Shown: positions 50,627 through 58,675, counted from the stretch's first letter. The stretch: DNA of 64,000 nucleotides from Burkholderia sp. SRS-W-2-2016 (GCF_001931485.1 NZ_MSDV01000075.1:152835-216834); one strand, 5' to 3'. The notes: a model not told the origin generated them from the sequence alone. A program made the numbers and translations.

Positions 50627-50851
50627 ATGCGCTCGTTCCAGGTTCTCGTGGGTGGTTTCGCAATCGTTGCTACGAACGGGGTCGAAGGCGGCCGTCAGCC
50701 GGTCGGCAAGTCCGAAGCCGTGGCGTACGATGTGATTGACCGGAAGGCAGCGGGCAATTCGCAATACGCCAGCCGCGACCAGAGTTTCGATGAAGCGTGG
50801 GATTTTTGCGCCCGCCGCCTACTTGTTACCGCGGCTCCCCGGCCGCACTGA
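50627..50851 (+). CDS. Small protein, unknown
   Basis: A 74-residue protein (MRSFQVLVGGFAIVATNGVE ... SFDEAWDFCARRLL), ATG with TTCTGGAGAAGAAA upstream, a leader nearly identical to the one before 46759. It is followed by a textbook terminator 20 bp after its stop, which supports it as the last gene of this unit. A half palindrome GTCAGCCGG lies inside it. Function unknown. Confidence 0.6.
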   Translation: MRSFQVLVGGFAIVATNGVEGGRQPVGKSEAVAYDVIDRKAAGNSQYASRDQSFDEAWDFCARRLLVTAAPRPH

Positions 50852-50870
50852 ATACAACCTCTGAAACGAC

Positions 50871-50901
50871 GCGGCTCCCCAAAAAGGGAGCCGTTTTTTT
50901 T
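50871..50901 (+). terminator. Rho-independent terminator
   Basis: CGGCTCCC/GGGAGCCG, 8-bp stem with a 6-nt loop, followed by eight T. A strong terminator ending the rightward primase unit, facing leftward genes. Confidence 0.92.
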
Positions 50902-50923
50902 CGTCTGCGCGGTTTCGTCAGTT

Positions 50924-51190
50924 TCAGGATTTAAGGATGGCCAGGCATACCACCACAACGATCGCGAAGACCTTCCACAGCCGCCAGATTTCGCTCGACC
51001 ACACTACGCCAGCCATGCTCGTGAGTAGCAGCATGGCGCACAGGTCCATATCGACCGTATGCCTGCTCGCGAGCATCGCAGCGAACCACCACAGGGCGAC
51101 CGATGCAACAAAGATGATCGCGCGGCGGGCGAAGAAGGGCAGCGCCATAAACTTCCTGTAGTACGGGACCATCCTGTCGATGAGTTCCAT
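50924..51190 (-). CDS. Small polytopic membrane protein
   Basis: An 88-residue protein with three predicted helices (IIFVASVALWWFAAMLAS, LCAMLLLTSMAGVVWS, VFAIVVVVCLAIL) after a short amphipathic N-terminus. ATG at 51190 has AGGGAG upstream. It is next to another tiny membrane protein 2 bp upstream, forming a pair. Unknown; plasmid stability, entry exclusion or pilus regulation are possible but unsupported. Confidence 0.6.
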   Translation of the reverse strand: MELIDRMVPYYRKFMALPFFARRAIIFVASVALWWFAAMLASRHTVDMDLCAMLLLTSMAGVVWSSEIWRLWKVFAIVVVVCLAILKS

Positions 51191-51192
51191 TT

Positions 51193-51345
51193 TTAAACTC
51201 CCTTGTTCCTGTTCACATACCAGGCGAGCACATCGTAGCTGTACCAGCCTGCAAAGCAGCAGGCTGCGGCAGTCGCGAAAAACAGCCACGTACGGGCCTC
51301 GTTGAGCGGAAGACCACCTCGGACAATTTCGATCAGTTCCAGCAT
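51193..51345 (-). CDS. Very small membrane protein
   Basis: A 50-residue protein with one helix (TWLFFATAAACCFAGWYSYDV). ATG at 51345 is preceded by CTCCGGGGGTTAT. It directly precedes the 88-residue membrane gene. A palindromic operator lies 16 bp upstream of its start. Confidence 0.55.
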   Translation of the reverse strand: MLELIEIVRGGLPLNEARTWLFFATAAACCFAGWYSYDVLAWYVNRNKGV

Positions 51346-51360
51346 ATAACCCCCGGAGTG

Positions 51361-51374
51361 TTGCACCGGTGCAA
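51361..51374. promoter_or_regulatory. Perfect palindrome TTGCACCGGTGCAA
   Basis: A 14-bp perfect palindrome just upstream of the two-gene membrane-protein unit, in the position of an operator overlapping the transcription start. No second exact copy was noticed in the window. Confidence 0.55.
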
Positions 51375-51430
51375 GGCGCTGCGCGCCATAAACACACCAA
51401 TGCGATAACCCATCTTCGCATCGCCGCATA

Positions 51431-51441
51431 GAAGTCAAGTC
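51431..51441 (-). promoter_or_regulatory. CGACTTGACTT box upstream of the small membrane genes
   Basis: About 90 bp upstream of the leftward start at 51345, TTGACT in promoter orientation, identical to the boxes at 41664 and 46310. It overlaps the spot just after the parR-like stop. Confidence 0.5.
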
Positions 51442-51448
51442 GCCGCGC

Positions 51449-51814
51449 TCAGACGAACGAGCCGAACGCATCGGCTATTTCATTGACGTCGTAACTACTG
51501 ACCGGGTCGCCGTTGCCGGAATCAACGGGACTCGGACCGACGCTGGCAGCAGCTTCTGGCAAAACGCGCGGCGCCTCTTCCGGAGGACGCGACAGCGCGG
51601 CCGCCGGTTGCACTCTCGACGAGAAGAAGTAGCCGGCTGCAAAGGAAGCCGCGCCGTCCATGCCTGCCGATTCCTGGCCGCGGAGGGCGGACTCGGCAAG
51701 CGAACGAAGGAGAGCGGCACGCTCCCTGTATGACGATGCCTGGTTCAGTCGCGCATGGAGAAGCGGCGTGGTCACCGCGTCGATGACCAGCTTCATGTCG
51801 AACTTCTCGCTCAT
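51449..51814 (-). CDS. ParR/StbB-like partition adaptor
   Basis: A 121-residue protein starting with an ATGA overlap at the parM-like stop. N-terminal helical part (FDMKLVIDAVTTPLLHARLN, RERAALLRSLAESALRG) could form the DNA-binding dimer. The Pro/Ala-rich linker ends in a short conserved-looking tail (VNEIADAFGSFV), as expected of ParR proteins, which contact ParM filaments with their C-terminus. Identification rests mainly on gene order parC-parM-parR. Confidence 0.65.
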   Translation of the reverse strand: MSEKFDMKLVIDAVTTPLLHARLNQASSYRERAALLRSLAESALRGQESAGMDGAASFAAGYFFSSRVQPAAALSRPPEEAPRVLPEAAASVGPSPVDSGNGDPVSSYDVNEIADAFGSFV

Positions 51815-52827
51815 GCTTTAGCAGTAGCACGCTCACGCGTGAGGCCAGCTTCTCCGACGATCAGAAAGCCCTTCGCGTTTGCCATGCAGGGTGACTCGAT
51901 GACTTCCAGCGTAACGCGCGGGAACGCCTTCCGGATGGCGGGCGCATACAGGGCGCCGCCGCCTCCCGACAGGATGATCGATCGCACATTCGTCAGTTGC
52001 CCGACGTTGTTCTGCATTTCCTTCACGACTCCAGCGATGACCGGCTGCGACTGTTCCAGGTATGGGTCAAGGTCGACGTCGTTGCCATAGAAAAAGAATG
52101 GCTTGCGCTCGCGTAATGCCTTGTCAATGCGTTCGATGTCCTCGACCTGTTCGTCCTGGTCGCGCGAAATGAGTGCCGCGATCCGTTGATAGATCTGCGA
52201 TGCACCGCCCGGAATACCGTCGCTTCGCTTGTCGTCCATCGTGAAGCCATTCGCATAAACCCAGTCGGTCGTGAAATAGCCAACGTCGATGACAAGATGC
52301 GCGCTGTCCCGACCGAACTCGCTCTGGCGGTTGGCCGACGCCGCGACGAGCGAGCCAAGCGGCTGCGGGATGACCACCACCTTCTCTACGGTAACGCGTC
52401 CTGCGCCGAAATCGAAGTTGCCTGTGAAGCGGTCACGCAGGGCGCTCGAATATTTCTTCATGTTGTGGACGGGCAAGCCCAGCACCAGACGTTCGATATG
52501 TGTCACACCGGCGAAATGAATCGCGCCGGCGAGCAGGGCAGCGTAGTTGTCAGACAGGACGAAGTCATTCGAGAGGGCGCGGCCGGTATTGCCGTAAGCG
52601 GCAGTCAGGGATACATCGGGACCGACCTCATACTCAATCTGGTCGATGACGATCGTCACGACCTTGCGCGAAGCAAGGACGCTGTCGCCGTAGCCGGACA
52701 GTGCGCGGCTGGCGGCAAGCGGGGCGAGAGACGGAAACATGCCGGTGGCGATGCTGCCGCTGGCTGCGCGATGTGCATACTTGGTGTTGCCGTAGCCGAC
52801 GTCGACTGCGAAGACGGAGGTTTTCAA
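51811..52827 (-). CDS. parM: ParM/StbA-family actin-like plasmid segregation protein
   Basis: A 338-residue ATPase of the actin superfamily: phosphate 1 FAVDVGYGNTKYA, connect/phosphate 2 LVIDVGYFTTDWVYA, adenosine motif IILSGGGGALYAPAI. Filaments of ParM push plasmid copies apart. The start is taken as TTG at 52827, because GGAG stands 5 nt upstream and the homologous N-terminus begins there; the longer frame runs into palindromes. The gene is led by three palindromes (parC candidate) and overlaps the parR-like gene. It indicates that the element has, or had, a plasmid state. Confidence 0.88.
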   Translation of the reverse strand: MKTSVFAVDVGYGNTKYAHRAASGSIATGMFPSLAPLAASRALSGYGDSVLASRKVVTIVIDQIEYEVGPDVSLTAAYGNTGRALSNDFVLSDNYAALLAGAIHFAGVTHIERLVLGLPVHNMKKYSSALRDRFTGNFDFGAGRVTVEKVVVIPQPLGSLVAASANRQSEFGRDSAHLVIDVGYFTTDWVYANGFTMDDKRSDGIPGGASQIYQRIAALISRDQDEQVEDIERIDKALRERKPFFFYGNDVDLDPYLEQSQPVIAGVVKEMQNNVGQLTNVRSIILSGGGGALYAPAIRKAFPRVTLEVIESPCMANAKGFLIVGEAGLTRERATAKA

Positions 52828-52870
52828 GATGACTCCATTCGATTTGAGGGATCGCGATGAAGTGACAGAA

Positions 52871-53005
52871 AACTGACAGATAAGTATCAGTTTGTTCGGC
52901 CACATCTCACGTGGACCGGCGAACTATCAGATTACTGACACTTAAGTGTCAGTTTGCGAATCGCGCCAGGCGTTGCTGGTGGAACTGACACTTTTCTGTC
53001 AGTTC
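52871..53005. repeat. Centromere/operator (parC candidate): three AACTGACA palindromes
   Basis: AACTGACAGATAAGTATCAG TT (52871-52892), the perfect 20-mer ACTGACACTTAAGTGTCAGT (52934-52953) and GAACTGACA-N6-TGTCAGTTC (52982-53005). A further half site is at 52861. Centre-to-centre distances are about 62 and 50 bp. They are directly upstream of parM, the place of parC, and would bind the ParR-like protein both for segregation and for autorepression. Confidence 0.78.
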
Positions 53006-53037
53006 TGCCTGATTTCGAGTCTATCGAGCGCTCATCA

Positions 53038-53048
53038 AAGTCAAGTCA
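53038..53048 (-). promoter_or_regulatory. TGACTTGACTT box upstream of parM
   Basis: Fourth copy of the GACTTGACTT box, about 210 bp upstream of the parM-like start on the minus strand, just beyond the palindromes. TTGACT-15-TAGACT gives a poor promoter, so it may be a regulator site instead. Confidence 0.4.
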
Positions 53049-53579
53049 ACAAAAGCCAGCGGGTTCTGAGCAGCTTTCGGGCGGCGCACCGGGGCAATTC
53101 GCCTCTATCCTTGGTCCACCTACTGCGTCCATGACGCATCGAACCTGAGTGCAAGGCACTCGCACGTCCTTATCCTCAGGCCCGCAACGGGCCAGAAACA
53201 GCAGGTGACCGGGCCGCACGATGAAGCGGCCTTTTTCTTAAGCAAATCAAGTCCACGATGGTCCACCATGAGGACCCCCGAACAGTGCGATATCCATACG
53301 ATTGGCGGTGGTTTGCCGCGATATGACGCAATGAGGACATGTGGAGAGACCGGACACCGGACACTTTTCGTATGCTCATGTGCGTTTGCACACGCCCTTT
53401 CAGCAATAGCTGGGTGCGTTCACGAAGCCCGATACACCGCGGCGGAGATGAACGTGCTTGGGGGCGGGGGAACTCCTGCGGACCGGAAAAGAACGGAACA
53501 CCGCGATTCCCTGACGGAAGAGAACACGGCGCGCGCGGCCGTACACAAACGCGTATCAGGTATTGCCCGGCACATAGCG

Positions 53580-53975
53580 AGGGGGCGTCACCGCGAAGCG
53601 GCGAACGAACCTGACGTGCGAAGCGTCACGCTGGCAGGGTAGCCACGAAGCTGCATCAGGCGGAGTCATCCGCGCAGCGCGACGGCAGGGATGCCTCGCG
53701 AATACGTCGGTGGTGTGTTGCGCGAAGCGCGATGCACGCCGGCAGGCAGCAGGTTGGACAGTCGGACCGCATGCTCTTCCCATGCATCTGGCTGATCGGA
53801 TGGAATCGCTAAAGGAACGGAAGGCAGGACCCTCGCGCCGGGGAAACGGCGAAGCCGCGCAGGCGGCGAAGACAAGACAAGCCCGCTGGTTCGGGCCACG
53901 GCATCAGGTAGGGATGCTGCGAACCAGCGAGCGCCGGACAACGATATTGCGGCGAGCTCGCCGCGCGGAGCGTCA
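53580..53975 (+). other. Hairpin-rich non-coding stretch (origin or structured RNA candidate)
   Basis: No gene is supported in 53,006-53,977. Its right part is packed with short perfect hairpins: CCGCGAAGCGG (53591), TGACGTGCGAAGCGTCA (53612), GCGGAGTCATCCGC (53660), CGCGCAGCGCG (53671), GCGCGAAGCGC (53720), CGGCGAAGCCG (53847), GCATG-N7-CATGC (53769), and a 10-bp stem CGCTGGTTCG/CGAACCAGCG with an inner GCATC/GATGC stem (53884-53929). GCGAAGC occurs four times; it forms an exceptionally stable DNA mini-hairpin. It ends at the recombinase start. Confidence 0.6.
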
Positions 53976-53977
53976 AG

Positions 53978-55138
53978 ATGGCCGCCATTCTCAACGTGCG
54001 TGCAGTGGTGAACAAATACAGATTCGCTCCCGGGTTCAGGGATGCGCTGCTCGCTCTATTCGATACGCACGTCACGCAGGTTCACAGCACCACCCGGATC
54101 AGTCACAAGGCGCTGTCAATCAAGACGCAGGAACGTCGGGCGACGGCACTGTGCAAGTCGTTCAGGGAGTTGCGGCATCACGGCTATGCGTTGCAGACGC
54201 CGTGGTCCCTCAAGCACAAGCATGTCGAATGTCTTGTCAGGCACTGGGTCGCGGACGGCCAGAGCGGTGGAACGATCGAGAACAAGCTGACCTACCTGCG
54301 GGCGATCGCGCAATGGATGGGCAAGCCAAAACTGGTGCGAACGCTGGCCGACTATGTTGACCGCCGCGAGCATGGTCTTGTGCGTAGTTACGTCGCGACC
54401 GAGGACAAGTCATGGGAGGCGCACGGCATTGACGCTGCAGCCAAGATCGAAGAGATCGCACAGACGTGCCCCTACACGGCGGTGCAACTGAAGCTACAGG
54501 CGGCGTTCGGTGTGCGCGTCCAGGAGAGTTTTATGTTGCGCCCGGTTGAGGCCGTCCGCAATCCACAGGTGCTGGCCGTCGTACGCGGGACGAAGGGCGG
54601 CCTTCCGCGCGAGGTGCCGCTCGAAGCGAAGATGGCGATTCTGGAAGAAGCGGCGAGCCTGAGCAACGGCGTGACGGGCTCGACAGTGCCGGCTGGCCGG
54701 ACGCTGACGCAATGGCGTGACTGGTATTACTACGTGCTGGAAAAGCACGGCGTGACCAAATCGGGTCTGGGCATCACGAGTCACGGCCTGCGCCATGGCT
54801 ATCTGCAATCGCTATATGAACGGACAGCAGGAACACCGGCGCCGATCAAGCGGGCCAGTGAGCGTCCAGATCCACAGGCGCACCAGGAGGCGATGCGCCG
54901 CGTTGTTCAGGCGGCAGGCCACAGCCGCGTGACCAAGGCGAACGCTTACCTGTCGACGTTTGCGAAACAGGAGCGGCTACAGAGGAAGTTGCCGACGGCC
55001 GAGGCGGTTCGCGAGGCGCTCAGGATAGCCGAGGGCAACAAGAGCCATGCCGCCACGGCCCTGGGTATCTCGCGTCAGGCGCTCTATCGGATACTCGGGG
55101 CGGCAGGGGGGAATGAACCGGAAATTGGCACGCCATAG
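53978..55138 (+). CDS. Tyrosine recombinase/integrase with C-terminal Fis-like HTH
   Basis: A 386-residue protein: SAM-like N-terminal DNA-binding part (about 55-135), catalytic domain with R180 (AFGVRVQE), K206 (RGTKGG), H269-G-L-R272-H273, H315 (AAGHSR) and nucleophile candidate Y324 (ANAYLSTF), the full R-K-H-R-H-Y set. Residues 341-373 (AVREALRIAEGNKSHAATALGISRQALYRIL) add a Fis/NtrC-type helix-turn-helix, unusual for an integrase. ATG follows GGAGCGTCAAG. It may integrate the element or resolve its multimers. Confidence 0.88.
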   Translation: MAAILNVRAVVNKYRFAPGFRDALLALFDTHVTQVHSTTRISHKALSIKTQERRATALCKSFRELRHHGYALQTPWSLKHKHVECLVRHWVADGQSGGTIENKLTYLRAIAQWMGKPKLVRTLADYVDRREHGLVRSYVATEDKSWEAHGIDAAAKIEEIAQTCPYTAVQLKLQAAFGVRVQESFMLRPVEAVRNPQVLAVVRGTKGGLPREVPLEAKMAILEEAASLSNGVTGSTVPAGRTLTQWRDWYYYVLEKHGVTKSGLGITSHGLRHGYLQSLYERTAGTPAPIKRASERPDPQAHQEAMRRVVQAAGHSRVTKANAYLSTFAKQERLQRKLPTAEAVREALRIAEGNKSHAATALGISRQALYRILGAAGGNEPEIGTP

Positions 55139-55212
55139 TCCCGAAGCCGCTCAGTCGAAGTGCCGCAAAATGGATTCTCTCTCAGGTTCCGGCGGCGGCC
55201 GTCAGATCGTTC

Positions 55213-55240
55213 AAGCCGGCTTTCAGAGTCGGCTTTTTTT
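55213..55240 (+). terminator. Terminator after the recombinase gene
   Basis: AAGCCG/CGGCTT stem with an 11-nt loop and a run of T. It ends the recombinase transcript and lies near the right edge of the element. Confidence 0.8.
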
Positions 55241-55356
55241 CTTCGCAGAAAGTCCTTTGGAAGGCTCTGTTCGACCCCACAGCGGTCGGATGCATCTATC
55301 GAGAGCAGACGTTCAATGCCTGCTTCGTCGTATTCGGAAGATTAAATCTTTCACTG

Positions 55357-55656
55357 CTATTGAAACACCACGGCGTGCCAGTAGGCCCGCGGATCCCGGA
55401 ACCAGGGCGCGAATTCCTGTCGGTCAAAGACGCGAAGCTGCTCCATCTCCACCGCAAAACGCTGGAACAGAGCAAGCAACTCGCGCAAAGCACTCTCGTC
55501 GACTTTGGTCTCATCGACATAGATACTTAATACGTCGAGCTCGCCTTCATAGCGCTTCACGCTCGACAGCTTGTCGAGCCACTCAAAAAATGCAGTTTCG
55601 TCGCACTCCGAGTAGTACCGAACACGCTTTGCAGAGAGAACTATTTCATTTGTCAT
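55357..55656 (-). CDS. Small acidic hypothetical protein
   Basis: A 99-residue acidic protein (FFEWLDKLSSVKRYEGELDV, VDESALRELLALFQRFAVEM, FAPWFRDPRAYWHAVVF), compact alpha/beta in appearance. ATG at 55656 follows GGAGG. Size, charge and isolation recall immunity proteins, but no toxin gene is adjacent, so the role stays open. It lies just outside the recombinase terminator. Confidence 0.65.
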   Translation of the reverse strand: MTNEIVLSAKRVRYYSECDETAFFEWLDKLSSVKRYEGELDVLSIYVDETKVDESALRELLALFQRFAVEMEQLRVFDRQEFAPWFRDPRAYWHAVVFQ

Positions 55657-56110
55657 GATGTCTGCCTCCGGAGTTGCTGGGTGTTGCCAGACGAGATTGT
55701 CGACCAGCTGGTTCCAACAGTCGAGCGACGGCATTTGGTCGGCTAGTGCCCGACGACCAACCTCGGCAATCGGGTCGGGCTCACCTCCTATGCGAAAGGC
55801 ATAATCCGACCCTGAACGGTCCCTCAGATTCGCTGATAACGGACATTTGACGTGGAAAGCATTACTGCGTTAAACCATACAAAACATCGGGGCAGCCTTC
55901 TTCGTTTCTAGTTCCATCGCTGTATGCAATAGGCAAGATTTGCTTTCTAACCCAATGGGGTCCCGCGTCCCAACGTGGTCCTTGTGTCTTGCGCCTAGTC
56001 GTGCAGACATGGGAGCAACTCACTGTGGATATCCAATTGGCATTTAATCAATATTTAGATTGACTGCGCTTGGAAGTTTCACTACTGTTCCCAAAAAAAG
56101 GATTTCCCAG
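55657..56110. other. Low-GC intergenic region
   Basis: About 450 bp without a gene, AT-richer than the backbone. It begins a low-GC patch that extends to about 58,200. No repeats or hairpins of note were seen; the promoter of the following pair is probably here (TATTTAGATTGACTG near 56,052). Confidence 0.4.
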
Positions 56111-56674
56111 ATGAAAACCTTTGTTGTTTATTTAGTCATTGGTTGTGCTGCGATAGCAACAACATATTATTTTATAACACGAGCGGAAAGTCAAAAACCG
56201 GTCTTATCGAACAAAGGGGTCATTGCCACAACGTCCCCGGGTACTTCCGCCTCCGGCGCTCCGGAAGCTGAGCATTTGCGAAACGCGTATGGCGACACGA
56301 CGACTAACGGACGATCGTCAGCGATAAGTGGTGACGCCAACCACAATGGCGTACGGGATGACATTGATGAAGTGATAAATAACAAATATCCGGATGGTGA
56401 ACAACGGCGCGCATTCTTTCAATATGCACATGCGGAACAGAAATTTCTTTCCGCTGGCGGAAGCCCGGCCGGAGCACGCCAAGGTATCCAGGAGATCGAT
56501 AAAGCAATTCAATGTTTGAGGGCGAAGGCCCCGGAGCAATACCAGATACAGTCCAAACAGCTACTCGCGCTTCTACTCAATACACCTGAAAACTTCAGCG
56601 CGTATGCGCTTGCCACGAAAAACCTCGGGGGTCAGGTGATCCCCGGATACAGTGGGAGTAGTCCATGCGAATGA
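56111..56674 (+). CDS. Exported or membrane-anchored hypothetical protein
   Basis: A 187-residue protein with an N-terminal hydrophobic segment (FVVYLVIGCAAIATTYYFI) and a soluble part (ANHNGVRDDIDEVINNKYPDG, FQYAHAEQKFLSAGG) ending with a lone cysteine (SPCE). The phrase D-x-N-x-N-G-V-R-D-D-I-D resembles a calcium-binding dockerin-like loop. ATG at 56111 follows AAAAAGGATTTCCCAG. It overlaps the following hydrolase gene by ATGA, so the two work together. Confidence 0.65.
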   Translation: MKTFVVYLVIGCAAIATTYYFITRAESQKPVLSNKGVIATTSPGTSASGAPEAEHLRNAYGDTTTNGRSSAISGDANHNGVRDDIDEVINNKYPDGEQRRAFFQYAHAEQKFLSAGGSPAGARQGIQEIDKAIQCLRAKAPEQYQIQSKQLLALLLNTPENFSAYALATKNLGGQVIPGYSGSSPCE

Positions 56675-58191
56675 ATAAAACTTTAAAATTAGTGTTTTTG
56701 CTCTCAATTTCATTGTTTTTTCAACACGCGTTGGGAGATGAGCAGGAAAATCGATGCGACTCACCATTTCGCATATATTTCGGAAATGGGATCATGAATA
56801 CGCCAGATGATTGGGTCGAAAGCCGGCTGGAACTTCAATCTGCCATTGGTCCGAAATACCATCGGATGCCCGTATCGTATGGTAATTCGTTCAATCCAAG
56901 CGGGGGTTTCCTTGCAGACTTGACGACCGTATTCCAGCAAAAGCTTACTGAGGACAGTTCTCTCTCGTGGGAGCTTCTGGTGAAGGTGTTTTTAGGCCTT
57001 ACCGCGGACATCAACCCTGTGGTTGTTGCATCCGTAAATTCGCTGATATCGACCGTCGCCAACCAGTCCTCCGAGGAACTGAAACAACAGTTCGAGTCAG
57101 AGTACGCCTACGTAGATGATAAGGTTCTGCAGGACGTTGGTGCATATACCGACGACATCCTGAATCATGGTCGACGTGTACTGGTCGTTGGACATTCACA
57201 GGGCAACCTGTATGCGAACGCGGCATACAGGCTCCTCTATACAAACCCTGCAATCACGACTCAAAGCTTTAAGGTCGTCGGGGTTGCGAGTCCAGCGGAT
57301 TTTGTCGCGGGTGGCGGACCATACGTAACGTCGGATAAGGACATGGTTATCAACGCGCTCCGCTTCATGGTTGCGTCATCAACCCTTCCCGCAAATGTCC
57401 CGGTCGACTTCAATGAAAATGATATATCGGGCCACAATTTCGTTGCGACGTACATGAACTCTGCGCTCTATGCACGCTCACAAATTGTCGGAATGGTCCT
57501 CTCGCAGTTGAACAACATAGAGGAGCCGTTGTCTTCGTACGATTACAGGGTCCAGATGGATATTTCCAAAATCGCGGGCGATGGACCTGATTTACCCACC
57601 TATATTCCTACTTACCTGTGCGACTCGTTATCCCAGCTGGTGGCTGGCTGTGCCAGGACTACGCTACGCTATCTAACCGACCACGATGGCAATGCGTACG
57701 ACCCTGACACTTCCCCTGGTTTCGCCGGAACAGCATCTACGATAATTGACCGATTAGCGGTCGTGGCGCCCGAAGTCACTGATCAGCGTAGTGCGGTCAA
57801 CTTGTTCATCAGAGCGCAATATCCAGTGCTAGGGACGTCCTCTGTGGAAGTTGGCGACGGAGCGTACTACTATTCGCACCATTTCAATTCCGCCGGAACG
57901 TTCGACCCTACCCCGCTATTGCATTTTTCCGATGAATTCAGATACCAAGCGAACGGGGCCGCTGCAATAATGAATTACATTAATCAGGGCACACCCGCCA
58001 CCTTCTATACAAGTCTGCCAAACACCGGCCAGGTCTTTTCGGAGTCGTTCGACTTACCTCTTGCGGACACGGCTCTTAAACTTCAGGGCAAGGTTTCGTA
58101 TGAGACAGGTGAGTTGGAAACATTTTCAACAGAGACCGTCCGTCTGAGCAACCTAACTTATCGAATGAGAGTATGTCGCGCAGAAGGCTAG
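56671..58191 (+). CDS. Exported alpha/beta hydrolase (lipase-like) with GHSQG motif
   Basis: A 506-residue secreted protein with a signal peptide (LKLVFLLSISLFFQHALG). The nucleophile elbow is VLVVGHSQGNLYANAAYRL, with serine about residue 176 and a preceding hydrophobic strand. Downstream FKVVGVASPADFVAGGG resembles the lipase strand 6 to acid region. The last 150 residues form a beta-rich domain. Low GC and unusual codons set it apart from the backbone. With the small upstream protein it may form a secreted enzyme/chaperone or effector pair. The ATG at 56665 is an alternative start. Confidence 0.75.
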   Translation: MNKTLKLVFLLSISLFFQHALGDEQENRCDSPFRIYFGNGIMNTPDDWVESRLELQSAIGPKYHRMPVSYGNSFNPSGGFLADLTTVFQQKLTEDSSLSWELLVKVFLGLTADINPVVVASVNSLISTVANQSSEELKQQFESEYAYVDDKVLQDVGAYTDDILNHGRRVLVVGHSQGNLYANAAYRLLYTNPAITTQSFKVVGVASPADFVAGGGPYVTSDKDMVINALRFMVASSTLPANVPVDFNENDISGHNFVATYMNSALYARSQIVGMVLSQLNNIEEPLSSYDYRVQMDISKIAGDGPDLPTYIPTYLCDSLSQLVAGCARTTLRYLTDHDGNAYDPDTSPGFAGTASTIIDRLAVVAPEVTDQRSAVNLFIRAQYPVLGTSSVEVGDGAYYYSHHFNSAGTFDPTPLLHFSDEFRYQANGAAAIMNYINQGTPATFYTSLPNTGQVFSESFDLPLADTALKLQGKVSYETGELETFSTETVRLSNLTYRMRVCRAEG

Positions 58192-58675
58192 CGCTTCTAA
58201 CAGTGCAACAAACGGTTTTTACGAAGCGGGACGGTGTCAGGGTATGGTCTGGAACACAGCTCTACTCCACTCGACGGCAGATCGCACACAAAGGAAATGC
58301 CGGAAAATAGTCTAGGCTGATTCGACGCAAAAGGTTTCTTCGGCCACTCAATCGGTAGGTGATTTCAAGGTTGACGCGCGACAGCGAGTTTAATGTTTAG
58401 TTGGGTACCTAACTCCTTCTGGGACTGCAGAGGGCCAATCGGTCATGGCGGGATTGGGCGGCAGGCTGAGTAAAAAGGATTCGTGCTAAGGTCACCACCG
58501 TTGGACCTTTGTCACGGCCGCGGCAAATATCACCCCAATGCCCACCACAATTGTCGACGATGTGTATGTGAGTTTCCACCGACCGCTCTTGGCCGACCGC
58601 TGCCTCATGTGATTTGGATAACGGGCCAGCGGCGGCCACATCGCCAGCTTTGCTCAAGCGTCAGCCGGCTCCGTC
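58192..58675. other. Intergenic region
   Basis: About 480 bp without a supported gene. It contains ATTGTCGACGAT at about 58,551, a fragment of the 30-bp repeat seen three times further right, followed by TTGGCCGACCGCTGCC that resembles the tail of the copy at 59,019. Confidence 0.4.

Noticed and set aside
52186..52860. 224-residue plus-strand frame opposite parM
   Set aside because: Antisense to clear actin-family motifs.
53205..53642. 145-residue frame in the region before the recombinase
   Set aside because: No ribosome site, no domain, and overlaps hairpins; composition unlike neighbours.
24000..55360. Search for a relaxase, coupling protein, VirB4/VirB11 and replication initiator
   Set aside because: None recognised in any frame; the domain at 47693-48553 resembles only a relaxase-associated tail, so no relaxase is claimed.
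24012..55360. Direct repeats that would define attL and attR
   Set aside because: No convincing repeat of 12 bp or more could be matched by eye between the left edge and the region after the recombinase; needs a computed search.
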